Source: SFHK01 sp964554795 (GTDB lineage Bacteria; Bacillota; Clostridia; Christensenellales; Aristaeellaceae). From it: 38,440 nucleotides of DNA. The stretch lies in contig CAZKQB010000033.1 in assembly GCA_964554795.1 (NCBI GenBank), forward strand, positions 1 through 38,440, in the 5' to 3' direction. Positions 33,792 to 38,440 of this stretch are shown here, one piece after another. Position 1 is the first letter of the stretch. Each line of letters starts with the position of its first letter. The position numbers were made by a program, and so were the translations under genes. The notes under the pieces are model-generated. The model ran no database searches. It had not been told where the DNA came from and saw only the letters and a program-made list of their open reading frames with translations.

Positions 33792-34349
33792 TCAGATTTC
33801 GGTTCCGTCCGGATGGAACAGCGGCAGCTTCTGAAGGTACTGAATATCCTCACGCTCGCACGCCTCGCCCTCGGCCAGGATGGCCATGCGGCCTACGATG
33901 TTGCCACCCGCCTCTGTGACCAGCTTTTCAAGCGCCTTCAGCGATTCGCCGGTAGAGATCACGTCGTCAACGATCAGCACGTTCTTTCCGCGCATGTATT
34001 CCGCGTCCGCGCCGTCCAGATACAGGTGCTGCCGGTGATCGGTGGTGATGGAGTCTACCTCCACGCCGAACACGTTCTTCATGTACAACTTCGTCGCCTT
34101 GCGCGCCAGCAGATAGCGGTGCTCACCCGCCTGCCGCGCCATCTCGTGTGCCAGCGGAATGCCCTTGCTTTCGGCGGTGATGATTACGTCATGCGCAGGC
34201 GCGATTTTCAGCAGGTCGCGCGCGCAGGCACAGGTGAGGTCAGGATCGCCGAAGATGACGAAGCCGGCGATGGACAGCTTGTCGTTCAGCGGGCAGATGG
34301 GCAGCTGACGCGTAAGCCCCGCCACATGGATTTCGTAGAATTCCTTCAT
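33792..34349 (-). CDS. Phosphoribosyltransferase, purine type (Apt/Xpt-like)
   Basis: A 185-residue type I phosphoribosyltransferase. The PRPP-binding motif is VLIVDDVISTGESLKALE near residue 132. Upstream, DVIITAESKGIPLAHEMAR resembles the adenine/xanthine phosphoribosyltransferase loop that precedes the flexible hood. The N-terminus MKEFYEIHVAGLTRQLPICP includes the hood region. It probably salvages a purine base with PRPP; the base cannot be fixed. Start 34349 follows GGGGTG; the longer upstream frame lies in promoter DNA and the next gene. It stands alone between hppA and the truA-ybaK unit, all on one strand. Confidence 0.82.
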   Translation of the reverse strand: MKEFYEIHVAGLTRQLPICPLNDKLSIAGFVIFGDPDLTCACARDLLKIAPAHDVIITAESKGIPLAHEMARQAGEHRYLLARKATKLYMKNVFGVEVDSITTDHRQHLYLDGADAEYMRGKNVLIVDDVISTGESLKALEKLVTEAGGNIVGRMAILAEGEACEREDIQYLQKLPLFHPDGTEI

Positions 34350-34388
34350 ATGCGTAACACCCCGTTTTTTGAATTTCTCATGCTTGCA

Positions 34389-34397
34389 ATTATACCA
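34389..34397 (-). promoter_or_regulatory. Promoter of the phosphoribosyltransferase gene
   Basis: TGGTATAAT on the minus strand is an extended -10 with perfect hexamer (34394-34389). A weak -35 (TTTTCA) is 17 nt upstream. The start codon is 40 nt downstream. Confidence 0.6.
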
Positions 34398-34426
34398 CGA
34401 AGAGGTGCGTTTGAAAAGCCCCGCCG

Positions 34427-34899
34427 TCAGTCCCGCGTCAGCGATTCGTATTTTGCCTGCGCAGCCTTCAAAAGATCTTCCGGATTCAGCATCACCTGAA
34501 TGCCCTCTGCCCCGCGCTGACGGCCACGGCATCAAACAGCATTGCGGTTTCGTCCACAAACGTGGGATACTTCTTTTTCATGCCAATGGGCGAGCATCCG
34601 CCGCGAATGTAGCCCGTGGCAGGCAGAAGCTCGCGCACGTGAAGCATCTCCATGCTCTTGTTACCGGAAACTGCCGCGCACTTTTTGAGATCCAGCTCCT
34701 CGGCCACGGGAATCACAAACACATTCAGACCGTTTTTGTCGCCCCTCGCCACCAGCGTTTTGAACACGCGTTCCACAGGCAGCCCCATGGCCGCCGCCGC
34801 ATGCACACCGCTCAGGTCGCTTTCGTCCACCTCATATTCAGCATGCGCAAAAGGAATGCCGGCTCTTGTCAGAATCCGCATGACGTTTGTCGTCGTCAT
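34427..34899 (-). pseudogene. ybaK: Cys-tRNA(Pro) deacylase YbaK, frameshifted near its 3' end
   Basis: YbaK clears Cys mischarged on tRNA-Pro. Residues 1-132 read as YbaK: ERVFKTLVARGDKNGLNVFV, VAEELDLKKCAAVSGNKSME and ATGYIRGGCSPIGMKKKYPT, with the conserved Lys in FKTL. The frame then ends at 34492 after VSAGQRAFR. The missing family C-terminus is in the next frame: IQVMLNPEDLLKAAQAKYES ending at a TGA at 34429-34427. One extra G in the GGG run at 34505-34503 would restore VSAGQRGIQVML and a 157-residue protein, the usual length. The start overlaps truA by ATGA. Confidence 0.87.
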
Positions 34900-35663
34900 C
34901 TCTCAGGCGCCCCTTCCCCGTCCACGCCGTAGTCCACACGCATCAGCGTCAGCCCCTGCGGCGGCGCGGTCACACCCAGATCCAGCCTCGACCCGCTTTC
35001 CAGCGCCCGCGCAATCGCGCCCTCCGGCAGCTTTCCCGTACCTACGCCGATCAGCGTTCCGGCGAGAATCCGAACCATGTTATATAAGAAGCCATTTCCG
35101 TGCACGCGCATTTCTACAAGGTCGCCGTGACGCTCGACGCGCACATCGTCAATCTCACGCACCGTATCCTTCACAACCGACCCACTGGCGGCGAACGGCG
35201 CAAAATCGTGCCGTCCCAGCGCCAGACATGCCTCCCTGTCCATCCTCTCCGCATCCAGCGGATACATCACATGCGCAGTCAAATTGCGATACATGGCGCT
35301 GGCGTGCGGCGAATTGTAGAACAGATACCGGTATTCCTTGCCCTTTGCCGAAAACCGGGCATGGAAATCCTCCGCCGCAGGCATGGATACGCGCACGCGC
35401 ACATCCGGCGGCAGCATGGTATTGAGCGCGAAGGCGAACTTGTCGGCCGGGACGCGGCATTCCGTGTCAAAATGCACATTCTGCCCGGCGGCATGTACGC
35501 CCGCATCGGTACGGCTTGCACCCACGACAAACAGCTCGCGCTCCCCGGTCAGTCTGCGCAATGCGTTCTCCACCGTCTCCTGCACGCTGGGCGCATTCAG
35601 CTGCCTTTGCCAGCCGCTGTAATTCGTACCGTCGTATTCGATGATCATTCGAATGCGCCGCAT
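34896..35663 (-). CDS. truA: tRNA pseudouridine(38-40) synthase
   Basis: TruA isomerises U38-U40 in the anticodon arm of many tRNAs. The 255-residue product has RMIIEYDGTNYSGWQRQ at the start, the catalytic Asp53 in GASRTDAGVHA, the HARFSAKGKEYRYLFYN block near residue 105, and the C-terminal GNGFLYNMVRILAGTLIGVG. Start 35663 has GGGAGG before it; an upstream in-frame start lies inside ecfT. It follows ecfT by 13 nt and overlaps ybaK by 4 bp. ecfA1-ecfA2-ecfT-truA is the standard firmicute order. Confidence 0.97.
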   Translation of the reverse strand: MRRIRMIIEYDGTNYSGWQRQLNAPSVQETVENALRRLTGERELFVVGASRTDAGVHAAGQNVHFDTECRVPADKFAFALNTMLPPDVRVRVSMPAAEDFHARFSAKGKEYRYLFYNSPHASAMYRNLTAHVMYPLDAERMDREACLALGRHDFAPFAASGSVVKDTVREIDDVRVERHGDLVEMRVHGNGFLYNMVRILAGTLIGVGTGKLPEGAIARALESGSRLDLGVTAPPQGLTLMRVDYGVDGEGAPER

Positions 35664-35676
35664 GCTCCCGCCTCCC

Positions 35677-36486
35677 TCAGAACGCGCCAACGGCATTCAA
35701 AATTCCGACTACCGCCGCCAGCAGCACAAGCGCGCCCGCTGCATACAGGTCGCGCCCGTGGTAATGCAGTGGGTTCATCTTCGTACGTCCCTCGCCTCCG
35801 CGATAGCAGCGCGCCTCCATCGCCATCGCCAGCTCATCCGCGCGGCGAAATGCGCTCACAAACAGCGGCACCAGCAGCGGCAGCATGGCCTTCGCGCGCT
35901 TGATCAAATTTCCGCTTTCAAAATCTGCACCGCGCGCCTTCTGCGCAAAGGTGATCTTCTGCGTCTCCTCGATGAGCGTGGGAATAAAGCGCAGCGCGAT
36001 CGACATCATCATCGCCAGCTCATGCGCCGGAAAGCCAATTCGAGCGAAGGGCTTAAACAGGCTCTCAAGACCGTCCGTCAGCGAAATGGGCGAGGTAGTC
36101 AGCGTCAGAAGCTGCGTGCCGGTCACCAGCAAAATCAGGCGTACCGCCATAAACAGCGCATTGCGAATGCCCTGCTCCGTGATCGTAAGCGGCCCCCAGT
36201 GCCACAGCACCCTCCCGCTTCCGCCGAGGAACAGGTTCAAAACAAACGTAAATGCCATAATCATCGCGATGGGCTTCAGACCACGCACGAAAAAGCGCAG
36301 CGGTATCCGCGAAAGCCACGCGCACAAAAGCGTAAACGCGGCAATCGCAAGAAAGCCTGCAAAGCCCTGCGACAGGAAAATAACAACAATATACGCCACC
36401 ACCGCAAGAAGCTTCGTGCGCGGATCCAACGAATGCACCGGCGACGTGCCGGGGAAATACTGTCCGATCGTAATGTTGTTCAGCAC
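35677..36486 (-). CDS. ecfT: Energy-coupling factor transporter transmembrane protein EcfT
   Basis: EcfT is the scaffold of group II ECF vitamin importers, joining the two ATPases to interchangeable S-components. The 269-residue product has the family start GQYFPGTSPVHSLDPRTKL. The two coupling-helix Ala-Arg-Gly type motifs are visible: QKARGADFESG near residue 182 and AMEARCYRGGEGRTKM near 223. Around five to six helices are apparent. The start is GTG at 36486, overlapping ecfA2 by 7 bp, with AAGGGA before it. No S-component gene is in the window, as expected for the shared module. Confidence 0.95.
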   Translation of the reverse strand: MLNNITIGQYFPGTSPVHSLDPRTKLLAVVAYIVVIFLSQGFAGFLAIAAFTLLCAWLSRIPLRFFVRGLKPIAMIMAFTFVLNLFLGGSGRVLWHWGPLTITEQGIRNALFMAVRLILLVTGTQLLTLTTSPISLTDGLESLFKPFARIGFPAHELAMMMSIALRFIPTLIEETQKITFAQKARGADFESGNLIKRAKAMLPLLVPLFVSAFRRADELAMAMEARCYRGGEGRTKMNPLHYHGRDLYAAGALVLLAAVVGILNAVGAF

Positions 36487-37337
36487 GTTTCTGTTCCCTT
36501 CTTCAAGCGCTTCAGCACTTCCTCTGCAATGCGCTCCACGGTGAACACATCGCCCGGAAGGTTAAAGCCGTCTGCATTCAACCGGTCGCGCAGCCGCGCG
36601 GCTCCCGGCAGATCCAGATGCATTGCACGCAGCCGGTCACCCTGACGGAAGACCTCGGCCGGCGCGGCATCCATCTCCAACCGCCCACCGTTCATTACCA
36701 AAATCCGGCTGCACAGCGTCGCCACATCATCCATCGAATGCGATACCATGATCACCGTCGTACCTTCGGCATGCAGGCTGTTTACAAGCGCGCGCATGCT
36801 GCTCCGTCCAGCCGGATCCAAGCCCGCCGCCGGCTCATCCAGCACAAGAAACTCGGGCCGCATTGCCAGCACGCCCGCGATCGCCGCGCGCCGCTTCTGC
36901 CCGCCGGATAGCTCGAACGGCGACTTCTCCCAGTCCGCCTCCGAAAGCCCCACGCGCCGGAGCGCCTCGGCGACACGCGCCTCAACCTCCGCGTCGGAAA
37001 GCCCCAGATTTCGCGGGCCGAAGCCCACGTCCTTGCTCACAGTCTCCTCAAACAGCTGATATTCAGGATACTGAAACACCAGCCCGACCTTCAGCCTCGC
37101 GGCAAAGCTTCGCCCCGGCTGATGAATATCCTCTCCATCCACAAGCACCTGCCCGCTCGCGGGCTTGAGAAGCGCATTCAGATGCTGAATCAGCGTGCTC
37201 TTTCCGGAGCCGGTGTGCCCGATCAGGCCAACAAAGTCGCCGTCGTTCACGGTAAAGGATACGTCGTCCACCGCGCGGGACTCAAACGGCGTGCCCGGCG
37301 CGTAAATATGTGTCAGATGCTTGACCTCAATCGGCAC
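36480..37337 (-). CDS. ecfA2: Energy-coupling factor transporter ATPase EcfA2
   Basis: A 285-residue ATPase. Walker A is GHTGSGKST, the Q-loop sits in VGLVFQYPEYQLFEETV, the signature is ELSGGQKRRAAIAG, Walker B is FLVLDEPAAGLD, and the switch His is in MVSHSMDD. The YPEYQLF segment is typical of EcfA2. The start is GTG (37337) inside the end of ecfA1, a 25-bp overlap that suggests coupling. It forms the heterodimer with EcfA1. Confidence 0.95.
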   Translation of the reverse strand: MPIEVKHLTHIYAPGTPFESRAVDDVSFTVNDGDFVGLIGHTGSGKSTLIQHLNALLKPASGQVLVDGEDIHQPGRSFAARLKVGLVFQYPEYQLFEETVSKDVGFGPRNLGLSDAEVEARVAEALRRVGLSEADWEKSPFELSGGQKRRAAIAGVLAMRPEFLVLDEPAAGLDPAGRSSMRALVNSLHAEGTTVIMVSHSMDDVATLCSRILVMNGGRLEMDAAPAEVFRQGDRLRAMHLDLPGAARLRDRLNADGFNLPGDVFTVERIAEEVLKRLKKGTETC

Positions 37338-38161
37338 AGTTCCACTTCCATTTCCTCAACGGTGAGAATTTCCTCGGATATATCCAGCCCCCGCTCGCGC
37401 AGCATGGCTGCCAGCACCGTCATATCCGGCGCCTCCAGACCATAGGACTGAATTTCCTTCACGCGCGAAAACACCTGGCGCGGCGCACCGTCCAGCCGAA
37501 TCTCGCCGTCGTCCACGACGATCAGCCGCGATGCTTGGGCCGCCTCGTCCATAAAATGCGTAATCCACACGACGGTAACGCCGTTTTCGCGGTTCAGCGC
37601 CTTCGCGGCCTCCATAACCTCCGCGCGCCCCGCCGGGTCAAGCATGCTGGTAGATTCGTCGAACACGATAATCTCCGGCTTCATGGCAATCACGCCCGCA
37701 ATGGCCACGCGCTGCTTCTGCCCGCCGGACAGCATGCTGGGAGCCGTGCGGCGAAACGCCGTCATGCCCACCTTCTCTAAGGCCCAATCCACACGCGCGC
37801 GAATCTCCTCTGGCGCAACGCCCAGATTTTCCGGCCCGAACGCCACATCCTCCTCGACAATCGTCGCAACCGTCTGATTGTCCGGGTTCTGGAATACCAT
37901 GCCGCACCTCTGCCGGATCAGAAACGCATTGTCCTCCGTGTCCGGACGAATGCCGCACACGCACAACGATCCCTCCGTCGGCGCAATCAACGCATTCAGA
38001 AGCTTCCCAAGCGTTGACTTTCCGCTGCCGTTCCGCCCCAGCACGGCCAGAAATTCACCCCGCCGTACCGACAGGCTCACGCCCTTCACCGCGTCTCTGT
38101 CCGCACCGTCGTAGCGATAGGTTAGGTTCTCCGTCTGAATCACAAATTCATTTTCAGGCAT
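37313..38161 (-). CDS. ecfA1: Energy-coupling factor transporter ATPase EcfA1
   Basis: A 282-residue ATPase. Walker A is GRNGSGKSTLGK, the Q-loop block is CGMVFQNPDNQTVATIVEED, the signature is MLSGGQKQRVAIAG, and Walker B is IIVFDESTSMLD; Ser in place of the usual Pro after DE is a known EcfA1 variant. The switch His is in WITHFMDEA. Start 38161 (MPENEFVIQTENLTYRYDG) is preferred because an earlier in-frame ATG lies within the promoter. Its ribosome binding site, AAGGAT at about 12 nt, is modest. It opens the ecfA1-ecfA2-ecfT-truA-ybaK unit. Confidence 0.95.
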   Translation of the reverse strand: MPENEFVIQTENLTYRYDGADRDAVKGVSLSVRRGEFLAVLGRNGSGKSTLGKLLNALIAPTEGSLCVCGIRPDTEDNAFLIRQRCGMVFQNPDNQTVATIVEEDVAFGPENLGVAPEEIRARVDWALEKVGMTAFRRTAPSMLSGGQKQRVAIAGVIAMKPEIIVFDESTSMLDPAGRAEVMEAAKALNRENGVTVVWITHFMDEAAQASRLIVVDDGEIRLDGAPRQVFSRVKEIQSYGLEAPDMTVLAAMLRERGLDISEEILTVEEMEVELCRLRSSI

Positions 38162-38194
38162 GCACCATTCATCCTTCAATAAATATCCAATATA

Positions 38195-38203
38195 AGTATA
38201 GCA
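38195..38203 (-). promoter_or_regulatory. Extended -10 promoter of the ecf-truA unit
   Basis: TGCTATACT on the minus strand (TGn plus TATACT), 33 nt upstream of the ecfA1 start. No good -35 is visible. It places transcription start just before ecfA1, after the terminator of the gene outside the window. Confidence 0.55.
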
Positions 38204-38274
38204 TAGCATTATGAGTTTTTGGCGTACGGCACGCTAAAAAACCGTTCCGCTCCGCAGAGACAAGGCCGGACATC

Positions 38275-38303
38275 AAAAAAAGCATGGAAATCAACCCCAT
38301 GCT
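38275..38303 (-). terminator. Terminator of a gene lying beyond the right edge
   Basis: Stem AGCATGG/CCATGCT (38281-38287 with 38297-38303), 9-nt loop, followed on the minus strand by a run of seven U residues that begins with the last stem base (38281-38275). It isolates the ecf promoter from upstream transcription. Confidence 0.85.
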
Positions 38304-38333
38304 CATGCTGCCAAAAATCCCCGGGAGAGCGCA

Positions 38334-38394
38334 AGAGGGTCGCAACCCCTCTCATCCCTCGTCCCCGAGGGGGTCTAGGGGAGCGGAGCGCCCC
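38334..38394. repeat. Cluster of short GC-rich hairpins
   Basis: Three adjacent inverted repeats: AGAGGG/CCCTCT (38334-38339 with 38347-38352), CCCTCG/CGAGGG around a 4-nt loop (38356-38361 with 38366-38371), and GGGG/CCCC (38378-38381 with 38391-38394). None has a U-tract. No protein-like reading is credible in 38304-38440. It may be a dispersed extragenic repeat or the structured 3' end of an outside transcript. Confidence 0.4.
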
Positions 38395-38440
38395 ACGCCC
38401 GTTCCGTCGGAAGCCAAACCCTCACTAGAACAACCCCGGG

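Noticed and set aside
38219..38428. Small plus-strand open frame at the right edge
   Set aside because: It covers a terminator and hairpin repeats and its product is basic low-complexity sequence with no start signal.

Overview
The window looks like chromosomal DNA of a GC-rich, anaerobic, probably spore-forming member of the Firmicutes (class Clostridia). The ribosomal proteins read as clostridial. Start sites carry strong AGGAGG ribosome binding sites, promoters are TTGACA/TATAAT or TGnTATAAT, and terminators are hairpins followed by U-tracts. Several genes are typical of fermentative clostridia: a sodium-pump decarboxylase operon, a K+-dependent membrane pyrophosphatase, a ferredoxin-type aldo/keto reductase and a sulfolactate-type phosphatase. 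Genus cannot be settled from sequence reading alone. No tRNA, rRNA, CRISPR array, transposase or phage gene was seen.

Layout, left to right. 1-3280: the start of the S10 ribosomal operon on the minus strand (rpsJ, rplC, rplD, rplW, rplB, partial rpsS), with a clear promoter and a structured leader of about 240 nt. The rpsS fragment has an in-frame TGA at Gly46. 3414-5258: a small GNAT acetyltransferase, then a MATE transporter split by a frameshift. 5402-13961: a cell-wall amino-sugar region. murK-murQ (minus) diverge from a tightly packed seven-gene run (plus): NamZ, tandem GNAT, PIG-L deacetylase-like protein, unknown membrane protein, FecCD permease, ABC ATPase and ComB-like phosphatase. 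14207-18649: a cysteine-rich probable spore-surface protein under a sporulation-type promoter, an alpha/beta hydrolase, a D-Ala-D-Ala carboxypeptidase and an L-Ala-D/L-Glu epimerase. 18816-20524: a MerR regulator and a divergent ferredoxin aldo/keto reductase, with a textbook MerR operator between them. 20877-24447: a sugar-type ABC importer (two permeases and a binding protein, no ATPase). 24698-25180: a prolyl-tRNA editing protein. 25271-30549: a biotin-dependent decarboxylase operon encoding two different carboxyltransferases. 30685-38161: mnmM, hppA, a phosphoribosyltransferase, a frameshifted ybaK, truA and ecfT-ecfA2-ecfA1. 38210-38440: a terminator of an outside gene and a cluster of GC-rich hairpins.

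How the genes fit together. The most coherent theme is peptidoglycan salvage: NamZ can release MurNAc, MurK phosphorylates it, MurQ converts MurNAc-6-P to GlcNAc-6-P, the carboxypeptidase trims stem peptides and the epimerase handles L-Ala-D-Glu. The GNAT/PIG-L pair next to NamZ is the least explained part and the best candidate for undescribed biochemistry. The second theme is ion-coupled energy metabolism: a Na+-pumping decarboxylase and a pumping pyrophosphatase.

Sequence quality caution: the MATE and ybaK frameshifts are each explained by one missing G in a G-run, and the rpsS stop by one base change. These may be assembly or sequencing errors rather than biology.
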